Assembly: GCA_030536255.1 (NCBI GenBank)
Contig: JAUNQI010000016.1
Location: 1 to 52,876 of the forward strand
Length of the DNA: 52,876 nucleotides
Source: Eubacteriales bacterium
GTDB lineage: Bacteria > Bacillota > Clostridia > Oscillospirales > Oscillospiraceae
Reading direction: 5' to 3'
Positions within the stretch are counted from its first letter, which is position 1. Each line of letters opens with the position of its first letter. The position numbers were made by a program, and so were the translations under genes. The notes below the pieces were generated by a model. The model was not told the origin of the DNA. It did not search any database and was given only the letters and a program-made list of their open reading frames with translations. Shown here in pieces: positions 33,080 to 42,040 of the stretch.

Positions 33080-35494
33080 TTATTTTTTCTTCCGGGAACC
33101 CGCCCCCGTTTTTTCCGCCGCTGTTTTCTTTGCGGAAGAAGCGGTCTTTCCGGCCGCAGTCTTTTTACCGGAAGACGCGGACTTTTTCGCAGGAGCTGCT
33201 TTCTTCCGCGCAGAGGTTTTCTTTTCGGCGTCAGCTGCTCCATCGGCGGATTTCTTTTTATAGCCGCGCATATCCAGAGGAACGAACTTTATGCATTCCT
33301 CATTCTCGCAGAACGTCTTTGCCTGACCTTTTCCGCTGCGCTTGAACATCGTTTTTCCGCAGGCAGGACAGAATTCCTTTGTCGGGACATCCCAGGTGAT
33401 AAACCCGCACTTACGGATCAGATTGTTCTCACAAGCCCAGAAAGTGCTTCCGTCCCGTTCATCCGTGCTCTCAACGATCTTTCCGCCGCACTTCGGGCAG
33501 AGCTCTGCCTCCGGCTTCTCCGTTATTCTGAAGCTGCAGAGCGCTTTGTTATCCTCACAGGCATAATAAGCATTGCCGTTTCTGGAATTTCTCTTCAGGA
33601 GCTTACCGCCGCACTTCGGGCATTTTCCCGGCATTTCTATTACAAGAGGCTTGGTAAAAGTACACTCGGGAAACTTCGGGCATGCCAGGAAATAGCCGAA
33701 ACGGCCTTTTTTCTTCACCAGCCTTGACCCGCAAAGCTCACAGATCTCGTCCGTTTCCACATCCGGAACCTTGATCTTAACTCCTCCGGTCTCGCTCTCC
33801 GCCTTCGTCATTTCACTGCTGAAGAAGCCGTAAAACTCTCTGAGAAGGTTTTTCCAGTCCGTGCTTCCGGATTCGACCTTATCCAGATTTTCTTCCATAG
33901 TGCTGGTAAAACCGAGGTCAACGATATCCGGGAACTTATCCATCAGAAATTCGGTCACCGTTTCTCCCAGCGGCGTAGGCTGAAGGTACCTTCCCTCTTT
34001 CACCACGTAATCATGAGAGGTGATCGTCGTCACCGTGGCGGCATAGGTTGAAGGTCTGCCGATCCCCTTTTCCTCCATTGCCCGGATCAGGGTAGCCTCC
34101 GTATATCTTGCGGGAGGCTGCGTAAACTGCTGATCCGAGGAAATCTTCTCCGGAGTCAGCACATCTCCGATATCCACGCCGGGAAGAGGATTGCTGAGCT
34201 CATCCGACTCCTCATCCTTTGCCTCTTCATAAAGAGCCGTATATCCCTTGAATTTTATTTCTGAGCAGTTGGCACGAAAATCATGCCCGGCGGAAACTAC
34301 ATCCACCTGAACGCTGTCATATACGGCGTTGGACATCTGGCTGGCCGTGAAGCGGTTCCAGATGAGCCGGTAAAGCGCATACTGATCTTTCGTCAGATCT
34401 CCCTTGACGACATCCGGGGACAGGAAAACGTCCGTAGGACGAATGGCTTCATGCGCATCCTGAGCTCCCGCTTTTGTTTTAAAAGTCCTCGGTTTTCCGG
34501 GATAGAGGCTTTCTCCGTACACAGACCGGATATACTTTCCGGCAGCGGAAAGCGCCTCGTCCGAAAGACGGAGCGAGTCTGTTCTCATGTATGTAATCAG
34601 ACCGATGCTGCCTCGTCCGCTGATCTCAACGCCTTCATACAGCTGCTGAGCAATCATCATCGTGCGGCGGGGAGTCATATTCAGTCTTCTGGAAGCTTCC
34701 TGCTGAAGAGTCGAGGTAATAAACGGAGGTGCCGGAGACTTTGTTTTTTCGCTTCTCTTCACCGACTTCACCACGAACGGTGCTTTCTCAATCTCTGCAA
34801 TGATCTTTTTTACCTCATCCTCACTCCTGAGGGTGCTCTTCTTTTCGCTTCCCTCCGGAGCAAAATATCTGGCAACAAAGGATCCTCCTTTTTCCGGAGA
34901 AAGGACGGCATCAATATGCCAGTACTCCTCCTTGACAAAATTACGGATCTCATTTTCTCTGTCAACGACCATCCGCACGGCAACCGACTGAACGCGGCCC
35001 GCGGAAAGCCCGTATTTGATCACTCTCCACAGCATCGGGGAGAGCTCATAGCCGACGATTCTGTCCAGAACACGCCTTGCCTGCTGGGCATTTACAAGAT
35101 CACTGTCAATATCTCTGGGATTTTTGATCCCGTTCGTTACCACATTTTTGGTTATCTCATTAAAGGTAACACGCTTTGCCTTCTCATCCGGAAGACTCAG
35201 CAGCTCCTTCAGGTGCCAGGAGATCGCTTCCCCCTCGCGATCAGGGTCGGTTGCGAGAAAAACAACGTCCGCCTTTTTCGCCTCTGCCTTCAGTTCTTTT
35301 ATCAGAGGGGCTCTGTCACGCACGGCGATATATTTCGGTTCGAAGGTTTCAAGGTCAACGCCCATGGTGCTTTTGGGCAGGTCACGGAGATGCCCCATGG
35401 AAGCCTTCACCTTATAGTTCTTTCCCAAATACTTTTCAATGGTTTTTGCCTTTGCAGGCGATTCCACTATTACAAGATTTTTAGGTTCCGACAT
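33080..35494 (-). CDS. topA: DNA topoisomerase I with lysine/alanine-rich tail
   Basis: 804 residues. The Toprim domain begins NLVIVESPAKAKTIEKYLG and contains LATDPDREGEAISWHL. The catalytic tyrosine lies in GLITYMRTDSLRLSD (about residue 305). Four zinc-finger-like Cys4 modules follow from about 585, some degenerate, as in CELCGSRLVKKKGRFGYFLACPKFPEC and CPKCGGKLL. The last 60 residues are almost only K, A, S, T and G (repeats of the SSGKKTAA type), like a histone H1 tail. It relaxes negative supercoils. It follows dprA after a 41-base gap, with GAGGATT as ribosome site. Confidence 0.95.
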   Translation of the reverse strand: MSEPKNLVIVESPAKAKTIEKYLGKNYKVKASMGHLRDLPKSTMGVDLETFEPKYIAVRDRAPLIKELKAEAKKADVVFLATDPDREGEAISWHLKELLSLPDEKAKRVTFNEITKNVVTNGIKNPRDIDSDLVNAQQARRVLDRIVGYELSPMLWRVIKYGLSAGRVQSVAVRMVVDRENEIRNFVKEEYWHIDAVLSPEKGGSFVARYFAPEGSEKKSTLRSEDEVKKIIAEIEKAPFVVKSVKRSEKTKSPAPPFITSTLQQEASRRLNMTPRRTMMIAQQLYEGVEISGRGSIGLITYMRTDSLRLSDEALSAAGKYIRSVYGESLYPGKPRTFKTKAGAQDAHEAIRPTDVFLSPDVVKGDLTKDQYALYRLIWNRFTASQMSNAVYDSVQVDVVSAGHDFRANCSEIKFKGYTALYEEAKDEESDELSNPLPGVDIGDVLTPEKISSDQQFTQPPARYTEATLIRAMEEKGIGRPSTYAATVTTITSHDYVVKEGRYLQPTPLGETVTEFLMDKFPDIVDLGFTSTMEENLDKVESGSTDWKNLLREFYGFFSSEMTKAESETGGVKIKVPDVETDEICELCGSRLVKKKGRFGYFLACPKFPECTFTKPLVIEMPGKCPKCGGKLLKRNSRNGNAYYACEDNKALCSFRITEKPEAELCPKCGGKIVESTDERDGSTFWACENNLIRKCGFITWDVPTKEFCPACGKTMFKRSGKGQAKTFCENEECIKFVPLDMRGYKKKSADGAADAEKKTSARKKAAPAKKSASSGKKTAAGKTASSAKKTAAEKTGAGSRKKK

Positions 35495-35535
35495 TGATAA
35501 TCCTCACTTTAATCCGCTCATGACAAAACAGATGA

Positions 35536-36687
35536 TCATTTATCTGACAGGACGATTCCTTTTTCTCTGTCATTGCGGATGCGTTTTTTTATTTCAAGCA
35601 GCGTAAGCTGAGAAAGGAGAGAGGGCGCCGGAATACCGGTATCCCGGATCAGCTCCTCAACGGTTGAATTTCCTTTGGAAACAGAAAGAAGGATCTTTTT
35701 CTGAATATCCGAAAGGCCGCTGCAATCTATATCCATTTCTTCAATATAGCAACCGGATTTTTTGTTGTCAAATACTTTTTTTGCATCTCTGAAGGTCTCT
35801 CTGTGACCGGGATCCAGTTTTTCCGGGAAATCCGGCAACAGTTCGGCAGCGATCTCACTGCCGCCCGTAATCATCATCGCCCCTTCTTTTATGAACCTCA
35901 GCGTCCCCTCGCTCATTTCACTGTCCGCATTTCCGGGAACAGCGAAGACCTGTTTTCCCTGTTCGAGAGCTTCACTGACAAAAAGCGCCGTTCCGCTCTT
36001 CCTAGGAGCTTCCACCGCGCATACTCCGGCAGAAATACCGGAACCGATTCTGTTTCTGTGCCGGAAGAATATCTTCTGCGTAACGGTTCCCGGCGCGTAT
36101 TCCGAAATCAGCGCGCCTCTTTCCGCAACACGCTTTGCAAGATCCCCGCAGGCTTTTTCAACGGAAGTGCCGAGGTACGCGATCACCGTTCCTCCGGCGC
36201 TGAGAGCCGCCTCCGCTGCGCATTCCTCTATTCCCGCAGTAAGCCCGGAGGCGATCATTCCTCCGCATTTTACGAACTGGTACGCAATATCCTTGCTCAT
36301 GCGCTTTCCGTAGGACGTGGCATTTCTCGTACCAACTACCGCCAGGATCGGCTCATTATCTATGGAAGGAAGATTTCCCTTCACATACAGAACATAGGGC
36401 GGGGCATAGATATTCTTCAGTCTCGAAGGATAATCCGGGTCATCTATTGTGAGGATCCGGATCTTTTTTGCCTCACAGCTTTTGATAATTCTGTCCGCAG
36501 CTGAAAGATCCCTCTTTTCAAGCAGATCCGCGTCTTTTCCCAGCACGCCGTCCACGCCGCGAAGTGCTCCCGGTTCAGCCGAAAAAATGTTTTCGGCAGT
36601 TCCGAAAGCTTCAACAAGAGCGGCCTTGGAATTCACATTCACATCCGCATCCGCAAGCCAGATCCAGTATCTGTCCGATGTTTTCAT
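35536..36687 (-). CDS. dprA: DNA-processing protein DprA, divergent
   Basis: 383 residues. A short N-terminal helical region is followed by the Rossmann-like domain (about 85-300). Recognisable blocks are PPYVLYVKGNLP, AVVGTRNATSYGKRM, RGALISEYAPGT, RHRNRIGSGISAGVCAVEAPRKSGTALFVSEALEQGKQVFAVPGN and IKEGAMMI. A winged-helix segment (about 320-380) ends it. DprA loads RecA on incoming single-stranded DNA in transformation. The normally conserved SGxARGIDxxAH stretch reads SGLTAGIEECAA, so the Arg and His are lost. The start immediately follows the stop of the methyltransferase gene. Confidence 0.9.
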   Translation of the reverse strand: MKTSDRYWIWLADADVNVNSKAALVEAFGTAENIFSAEPGALRGVDGVLGKDADLLEKRDLSAADRIIKSCEAKKIRILTIDDPDYPSRLKNIYAPPYVLYVKGNLPSIDNEPILAVVGTRNATSYGKRMSKDIAYQFVKCGGMIASGLTAGIEECAAEAALSAGGTVIAYLGTSVEKACGDLAKRVAERGALISEYAPGTVTQKIFFRHRNRIGSGISAGVCAVEAPRKSGTALFVSEALEQGKQVFAVPGNADSEMSEGTLRFIKEGAMMITGGSEIAAELLPDFPEKLDPGHRETFRDAKKVFDNKKSGCYIEEMDIDCSGLSDIQKKILLSVSKGNSTVEELIRDTGIPAPSLLSQLTLLEIKKRIRNDREKGIVLSDK

Positions 36688-37443
36688 TTATCTCCCCCGC
36701 ATTTCCCACATAATTACAGAAGCGGCAACAGCGGCATTGAGCGATTCGCTGTCCGGCTCCATCGGAATAATAATTTCTCCGTCACACAATTCAATCAGCT
36801 CTCTGCTGAGACCGTTCCCCTCACTGCCGACAGCGACAGCCGAGCGGGAAATATCCTTTTCCAGAATACTCACCGCACGCGGGGACAAAACTGCTCCGTA
36901 CAGCGGAAGAGCGCTTTTTGTCAGAATGTCCGTAAGGCCCTGCAGATCCGTGCGAAGAATGTTCTGACGGAAGATTGCTCCCATTGTGGAACGGGCGGTT
37001 TTCGGACTGTAAACGTCCGCACAGGCTCCGACAAGGATCACGGCATCCATTCCGAAGGCATTCGCAGTCCGGATCACCGTTCCGACATTTCCGGGATCCT
37101 GAACATTTTCCAGAATAAGCGCATTTCTGAGAATCCTGCCGGACTTAGCAGAAGGAATACGGACCGTAAAGACCGGGCCGGGACTGTTTGCCATCGGAGA
37201 AGCGTAGGAAAACAGCTCCTCCGGAACAAAATACTGCCGTACGGAATCCGAAAACGAAAAACGGTCCGAAGGATCATCCTTCCACAGGACGGAGGTGATC
37301 TCCGCGCCGAAGGAGACAGCTTCTTGAAGAAGCTTCATCCCGTCACAAAGAAATTCTCTGGAAGTATAGCGATAATCCGCGTCTTTGGCAAGAGCGCGGA
37401 TATGAGATATATATGTATTTTTTCTTGATGTTATTTTTTCCAT
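36688..37443 (-). CDS. TrmH/SpoU-family RNA 2'-O-methyltransferase
   Basis: 251 residues. An N-terminal substrate-binding domain (1-95) precedes the SPOUT domain with motif 1 ENVQDPGNVGTVIRTANAFG, motif 2 AVGSEGNGLSRELIELCD and motif 3 IIIPMEPDSESLNAAVAASVIMWE, which form the trefoil-knot SAM site. It probably methylates a ribose in rRNA or tRNA; the exact target cannot be told, RlmB-like being likeliest. It begins 10 bases after a -10 box with no ribosome site (see promoter). dprA follows with no gap. Confidence 0.92.
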   Translation of the reverse strand: MEKITSRKNTYISHIRALAKDADYRYTSREFLCDGMKLLQEAVSFGAEITSVLWKDDPSDRFSFSDSVRQYFVPEELFSYASPMANSPGPVFTVRIPSAKSGRILRNALILENVQDPGNVGTVIRTANAFGMDAVILVGACADVYSPKTARSTMGAIFRQNILRTDLQGLTDILTKSALPLYGAVLSPRAVSILEKDISRSAVAVGSEGNGLSRELIELCDGEIIIPMEPDSESLNAAVAASVIMWEMRGR

Positions 37444-37453
37444 AGTTTCGAAA

Positions 37454-37483
37454 ATTTTACTATATTCATCAGAGATTTGTCAA
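37454..37483 (-). promoter_or_regulatory. Promoter of the methyltransferase-dprA unit, near-leaderless
   Basis: On the minus strand a perfect TTGACA (37478-37483), 18 bases, TAAAAT (37454-37459). The start codon lies 10 bases beyond the -10 box, leaving a leader of only about 3-5 bases. The -35 box overlaps the stop codon of the lipoprotein gene. Confidence 0.6.
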
Positions 37484-38916
37484 CCGAACGTTGTTTTCGT
37501 CAGTTCAACATTCAGCATTTCGCTCAGCTTCATCGGCGGGATGATATTATTCGGATCCTGCTGAAGCGTATTGGAAACATAGCGGAAGCTCACACCGTCC
37601 GTTGGTCTGACAACGAGCGTATGCCGGAAGGCTCTGTCCGTTCCGTACCAGTTGTTCACCGCGTCAACGGTAAGCGTGATCGTTCCGTCACTGTTGTACG
37701 AATAATCGACGACCTCGGGGAAAGGAGTACGCGGGGTTACATTATAATAATCTCTGTTGTAGCCCAGAAAAAGATACCCGCCGAGCTGAGAGCTGTAATC
37801 CGATATATTCTTCAGAGCCGCCCTGTCAATATTGAAATACACCGTGGTATTGTTCTCAAAAATATCCTCCGGGATCAGATAAAGCTTTGTTCCCTGAACC
37901 GCCTTATAATAATTCCGGACATTATAGGAGGACAGCATATCCGTACCGTTGTAAAGTCCGAAAACATACGCGTACAGGCTGTTGAAATCTATGGGGCCCA
38001 TGTTGCCCTCGTTCCAGTCCGTGGTAAACAGATTGTTTTCAAAATACCCGACCGGTTCCACATACCTTTTGCACAGCGTCCTCATTTCGCTGTCATACGG
38101 CAGCACGCGGACCATTACGTAGGAGTCCGTATTCGCTTTCTGGTTCTCATCGAAATCGGAGGTGTCCCGGCTGTAGATCAGCCAGCCCTTTTCCGTATAG
38201 CGAACCTCTCCGACAGCGTATCTGCCTTCGGAATAAATTCTCTCCGTTCCGTCATCGTTCCACGCCGCTGAGGCAGAATACAGATGCCAGATCCCGCTCT
38301 CTCTGGAAAGCATAAAGCCGCTGAGATGGCCGTCGGGATATACGATAAAATAAGTTTCCGAAATATCTCCGTTTGAAAGCGAAAGCGTCTGGCCGAATTC
38401 ATGCATGAGTCCGTATCCCTGCATGTTGAAGTCTCCCCGGCTGTCCGCTGCCGGATATCCGGCGGTTCCGCATGCGGAGATCATCGAGGCAATGTCCGCG
38501 GATGACAGGGTAACATTCAGCGAGCTTCCCTTATCCGCCGCCCGGTAAATATCCCTGACTGCGGCACAGGCTCCGGAAAGCTTCAGTTTCAGAAGGTCGA
38601 TCTTCCCGGAGGAATCCGAAGAAAGGCTGTTGTAGCTTTCGTCGGAAGAATAGGCAAGACCTTCATTCACAGCAGAAAAGTCCATACTGCCGGATTCCTC
38701 CGCCGTATAGCCTACCCCTTCCATAGCGGGAGAGCCGGCAAATATTACGTCTTCGTCCCCGGAAGCAGAGGGATCGTTATACACGATCCTTCCGTCTATA
38801 ATCTCATATAAAGGCGTTTCTTTTTCCTTTTTCCCGCATCCGGGCAGCATCAGGAGCGAAAAAAGCGCCGCCGCTATCAGGGGAAAAAGAATGATATGTC
38901 TGTATTTTGAACACAT
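37480..38916 (-). CDS. Lipoprotein of unknown function
   Basis: 478 residues. MCSKYRHIILFPLIAAALFSLLMLPGCGKKEKE is a lipoprotein signal with the lipobox LPGC (cysteine about residue 27). The mature part is rich in serine, aspartate, tyrosine and glycine and contains segments such as GYGLMHEFGQTLSLSNGDISETYFIVYPDGHLSGF and DGTITLTVDAVNNWYGTDRAFRHTLVVRP that look like beta-strand repeats. I recognise no family. It faces the outside of the membrane. Start choice: this ATG gives the lipoprotein signal; AAGGA lies 12 bases upstream, rather far, and the frame is open to 38982, so the start is uncertain. Confidence 0.75.
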   Translation of the reverse strand: MCSKYRHIILFPLIAAALFSLLMLPGCGKKEKETPLYEIIDGRIVYNDPSASGDEDVIFAGSPAMEGVGYTAEESGSMDFSAVNEGLAYSSDESYNSLSSDSSGKIDLLKLKLSGACAAVRDIYRAADKGSSLNVTLSSADIASMISACGTAGYPAADSRGDFNMQGYGLMHEFGQTLSLSNGDISETYFIVYPDGHLSGFMLSRESGIWHLYSASAAWNDDGTERIYSEGRYAVGEVRYTEKGWLIYSRDTSDFDENQKANTDSYVMVRVLPYDSEMRTLCKRYVEPVGYFENNLFTTDWNEGNMGPIDFNSLYAYVFGLYNGTDMLSSYNVRNYYKAVQGTKLYLIPEDIFENNTTVYFNIDRAALKNISDYSSQLGGYLFLGYNRDYYNVTPRTPFPEVVDYSYNSDGTITLTVDAVNNWYGTDRAFRHTLVVRPTDGVSFRYVSNTLQQDPNNIIPPMKLSEMLNVELTKTTFG

Positions 38917-39016
38917 TGCAGAATATATTCCTTCTGTTCCAGCTTCATTTGATATTAACTGCATTATACACCATCGTTCCATATAAAAAAAGCTTACAAA
39001 TATATATATTTTATTG

Positions 39017-39046
39017 TTGCATTATCCGGACATACTAGTGTATAAT
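39017..39046 (+). promoter_or_regulatory. Promoter of the EF-G-like gene
   Basis: TTGCAT (39017-39022), 18 bases, perfect TATAAT (39041-39046), giving a leader of about 60 bases before GAGGAAAC and the ATG. Confidence 0.65.
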
Positions 39047-39114
39047 AGGTCGGAAATGCGTGAAATTATATTATTAATATTTTTATTGCATACAATTTAG
39101 AGAGGAAACTAAAC

Positions 39115-41115
39115 ATGGAAACCAAAAACATTCGCAACATCGCCCTTCTGGGCCACGGCAACAGCGGCAAGACCAGTTTTGCCGAAAGCGCTCTGTATGT
39201 TACAGGCGCCATCGACCGCATGGGAAAGGTCGCTGACGGGAATACCGTATGTGACTACGACGCTGAAGAGATCAGCCGCCAGATTTCCATTGCCACTGCA
39301 ATCGCCCCGATCAAATTCGGCGCTTGCAAAATAAACGTACTCGACACTCCGGGATTCTTTGATTTCGCCGGCGATCTCCTCTGCGCAATCCGCGCGGTCG
39401 AAGCAGGTCTCATTTTCTGCACCGCAAAGGACGGTCTCTCCGTCGGCGCTGAGCGCTGCTGGAAGTACCTCAAGGGTGCAAATGTCCCCGCTATGTTCTG
39501 CATCTCCAAGACGAACGAAGAGCACGGTGATTATTTCAAAGTCCTTGAACAGCTCAAGGCAAAGTACGGCAGCATCGTCTGCCCCGTAACTGTTCCCACA
39601 TCCGACGGAACAGGCGTTATCGACCTCGTACATAATGTATGCTACACCACGAATGGCGCAAAGACCGTTAAGGGCGCTGTTCCCGCTGCAGACGCAGGCA
39701 AGGTTGAAGATCTCCGCGCAGAGCTGATGGAGACCGCCGCAGGCGCAACCGAAGAGCTCATGGAGAAGTTCTTTGAGACCATGGAGCTTGAAGAAGCAGA
39801 CATCGTTGAAGGCATCAAGGCAGGTATCAAGGAGCGCAATGTTGTTCCCGTATTTGCAAGCGACGCAATCACCAACACCGGTACCGAAGCAGTTCTTCAG
39901 GGAATCGTTGACTACTGCCCCGCTCCCGAAGAGAAGGCAGCTCCTGTTGTCGGCTTCGTATTCAAGACCATTTCCGATAAGTTCGGAAAGTTCAGCCTTG
40001 TTAAGGTCATGTCCGGCAGCATCGCCGGCGGTATCTCCCTCCGCAATATCCGCGCTTCCTCCAATGATAAGCTCGGCCGTCTCTACACTATGACCGGTAA
40101 AAAGAACGCTGAAGTTGACGGCGCATGCTGCGGCGACATCGTTGCGATCGGCAAAATGGACTGGAAGACCGGCGACACCGTTACCGATTCCAAGGACGAT
40201 GATGTAGAGCTTCCCGCAATCGAGATTCCGGAGCCCATGTACTCCATGGCTATCGCCCCGAAGACAAAGGGCCAGGACGATAAGGTCGCAGCCGGCCTCT
40301 CCAAGCTCAATGAAGAAGACATCTCCTTCACCCTCGTCAACAATGCTGAGACCCACCAGATGGTCATCTACGGCGCAGGCGACATCCAGATCGGTGTTCT
40401 CTGCTCCAAGCTCAAGAACCTCTACAACGTTGAAACCGAGCTTCTGCCCGCACGCGTTGCTTACCGTGAGAAGATCAAGGGCAAAGTCGAAGCCCACGGC
40501 CGTCATAAGAAGCAGTCCGGCGGCAGCGGCCAGTTCGGTGATGTATGGATCCGCTTCGAGCCGCAGGAGGAGCAGGATGACATGATCTTCGCTGAGGAAG
40601 TCTTCGGCGGATCTGTTCCGAAAAACTTCTTCCCCTCTGTTGAAAAGGGTCTCCGCAACGCAGTTGTCAAGGGCGTTCTCGCCGGCTATCCTCTTGTCGG
40701 TCTGAAGGCCACTCTGTACGACGGTTCCTACCACCCCGTTGACTCCAACGATATGGCATTCCAGACTGCAGCACGTCTGGCATATCAGGACGGTATTCCC
40801 AAGGCAAAGCCCACCATCCTCGAGCCTATCGGACAGCTCTTCGTTACGATCCCCGATGAATTCCAGGGTGCAATCATCGGCGACATCAACTCCAAGCGCC
40901 GCGGAACCATGATGGGCTCCATGCCTGCTGACGAAGGCTACACCACCATCGAAGCCGAAGTCCCGATGGCAGAAATGAGCACTTACACCATCGATCTCCG
41001 CTCCATGACTCAGGGCGCCGGAACCTTTACCTGCAAGTTCGTTCGCTACCAGGAAGCTCCGGGCAACGTTCAGGAGAAGGTCATTGCCGAAGCAAAGGCA
41101 AACGAAGAAGAGTAA
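39115..41115 (+). CDS. EF-G-like translational GTPase, divergent paralogue
   Basis: 666 residues covering all EF-G domains: the G domain (1-270), domain II (about 280-370), domains III-V to the end, with the typical RVAYREKIKGKVEAHGRHKKQSGGSGQFGDV and the C-terminal GDINSKRRGTMMGS. G1 is intact (GHGNSGKTS). Other motifs deviate: switch I reads RQISIATA, switch II DTPGFFDF (the catalytic His position is Phe), and the G4 NKxD is SKTN. This matches the EF-G2/FusA2-like paralogue group of unknown role rather than the essential factor. The coding sequence uses few codon types, mostly C-ending, unlike its neighbours, a sign of strong expression. It has its own promoter and terminator. Confidence 0.9.
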   Translation: METKNIRNIALLGHGNSGKTSFAESALYVTGAIDRMGKVADGNTVCDYDAEEISRQISIATAIAPIKFGACKINVLDTPGFFDFAGDLLCAIRAVEAGLIFCTAKDGLSVGAERCWKYLKGANVPAMFCISKTNEEHGDYFKVLEQLKAKYGSIVCPVTVPTSDGTGVIDLVHNVCYTTNGAKTVKGAVPAADAGKVEDLRAELMETAAGATEELMEKFFETMELEEADIVEGIKAGIKERNVVPVFASDAITNTGTEAVLQGIVDYCPAPEEKAAPVVGFVFKTISDKFGKFSLVKVMSGSIAGGISLRNIRASSNDKLGRLYTMTGKKNAEVDGACCGDIVAIGKMDWKTGDTVTDSKDDDVELPAIEIPEPMYSMAIAPKTKGQDDKVAAGLSKLNEEDISFTLVNNAETHQMVIYGAGDIQIGVLCSKLKNLYNVETELLPARVAYREKIKGKVEAHGRHKKQSGGSGQFGDVWIRFEPQEEQDDMIFAEEVFGGSVPKNFFPSVEKGLRNAVVKGVLAGYPLVGLKATLYDGSYHPVDSNDMAFQTAARLAYQDGIPKAKPTILEPIGQLFVTIPDEFQGAIIGDINSKRRGTMMGSMPADEGYTTIEAEVPMAEMSTYTIDLRSMTQGAGTFTCKFVRYQEAPGNVQEKVIAEAKANEEE

Positions 41116-41141
41116 TACTTTTCGATCATATGAACAATTCA

Positions 41142-41169
41142 GGGGCGATCATCCATCGCCCCTTTTTTA
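41142..41169 (+). terminator. Intrinsic terminator of the EF-G-like gene
   Basis: An 8-bp GC-rich stem (41142-41149 with 41155-41162), 5-base loop and six T. It lies only 16 bases before the next start codon, so the following gene depends on read-through or a separate promoter. Confidence 0.9.
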
Positions 41170-41184
41170 CACGGAAGCTGAATC

Positions 41185-42027
41185 ATGAATGAAAAAAATC
41201 AAAATAATCAGAGTGCAAATGTATCCCTGACCGGATTGAAGAATCTGATGTGGTCACTGGGCATTGTCGTCTGCCTCCTGGCAGTCGCTGTCGGTCTGCT
41301 TTTTGCCACCTTCCACAGGAACTACGGAGAAAAAGTCAGCTTTAATCCGGAAATGGAATCAAAGAATGAGAACTCCGGAATCGTTCTCGGTGAAGGCTCC
41401 GGTAACTCACGCGGAATTCTCAACACGCTCCTCGAGACGGAGGATGCCGGACAGGAGTACATTGATTCTCTTACCTTCCTGGTTGACAGCTCCTTCATTG
41501 CGCTGCGCGATATGCAGCTGGTCGGAACGAACCAGGTCTGGGCCACCATGTCCGGAAGTATGTCGATGGAAAAGGTCCATACCGCCAACATCAAGTTCCC
41601 GAATGACGGAAGCGAGATCAGCGCAGCAAGCGCGGCCATGGTTTCCCAGCCGGATATTCTGGTGATCGGCATCGGCATGGACGGTCTGTCAAAGGTCGAC
41701 GAGACAACATTCCTCATCAACTATGAAACGCTGATCAACAGCATCATGAAGGCAAGCCCCAATACGCGCATCATCTGCTGCGGGCTTCCGTCCGTAATCC
41801 CGGGTTATACGGGAAGCGACGGGCTCGGTGTTTCCATGGTCAGTGACGGAAATGACTGGGTACAGCTTGTATGCCGTGATACCGGCGCCTATTATCTTGA
41901 GATCGGCGAGGTCATGTGTGAGAGCGTTCAGCTTCTCTCCCGATTTGCCGCATCCAACGGAAAGACTCTGAACAGACAGGGAATCGAAGAATTTCTGGCC
42001 TACGCGAGAACCCATGCTCTGCAGTAA
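41185..42027 (+). CDS. Membrane-anchored SGNH-hydrolase-like protein, active site degenerate
   Basis: 280 residues. One membrane helix (about 24-45) follows a short cytoplasmic Asn/Gln-rich start, so the rest lies outside. The SGNH fold is suggested by block I TFLVDSSFIALRDM (normally GDSxxxG), by the ILVIGIGMDGLSKVDETTFLINYETLINSI region (block III, where GxND is GMD), and by a C-terminal NRQGIEEFLAYARTH helix. The usual glycine of GDS is a valine and the C-terminal DxxH is not visible, so it may be a binding protein rather than an esterase. The ribosome site is weak (CGGAAG). The SDR gene follows after 13 bases. Confidence 0.65.
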   Translation: MNEKNQNNQSANVSLTGLKNLMWSLGIVVCLLAVAVGLLFATFHRNYGEKVSFNPEMESKNENSGIVLGEGSGNSRGILNTLLETEDAGQEYIDSLTFLVDSSFIALRDMQLVGTNQVWATMSGSMSMEKVHTANIKFPNDGSEISAASAAMVSQPDILVIGIGMDGLSKVDETTFLINYETLINSIMKASPNTRIICCGLPSVIPGYTGSDGLGVSMVSDGNDWVQLVCRDTGAYYLEIGEVMCESVQLLSRFAASNGKTLNRQGIEEFLAYARTHALQ

Positions 42028-42040
42028 GGAGAATAACAGA

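Noticed and set aside
39109..40734. A 541-codon open frame on the minus strand opposite the EF-G-like gene
   Set aside because: It mirrors the strongly biased codons of the real gene, lacks a ribosome site and shows no protein-like motifs.
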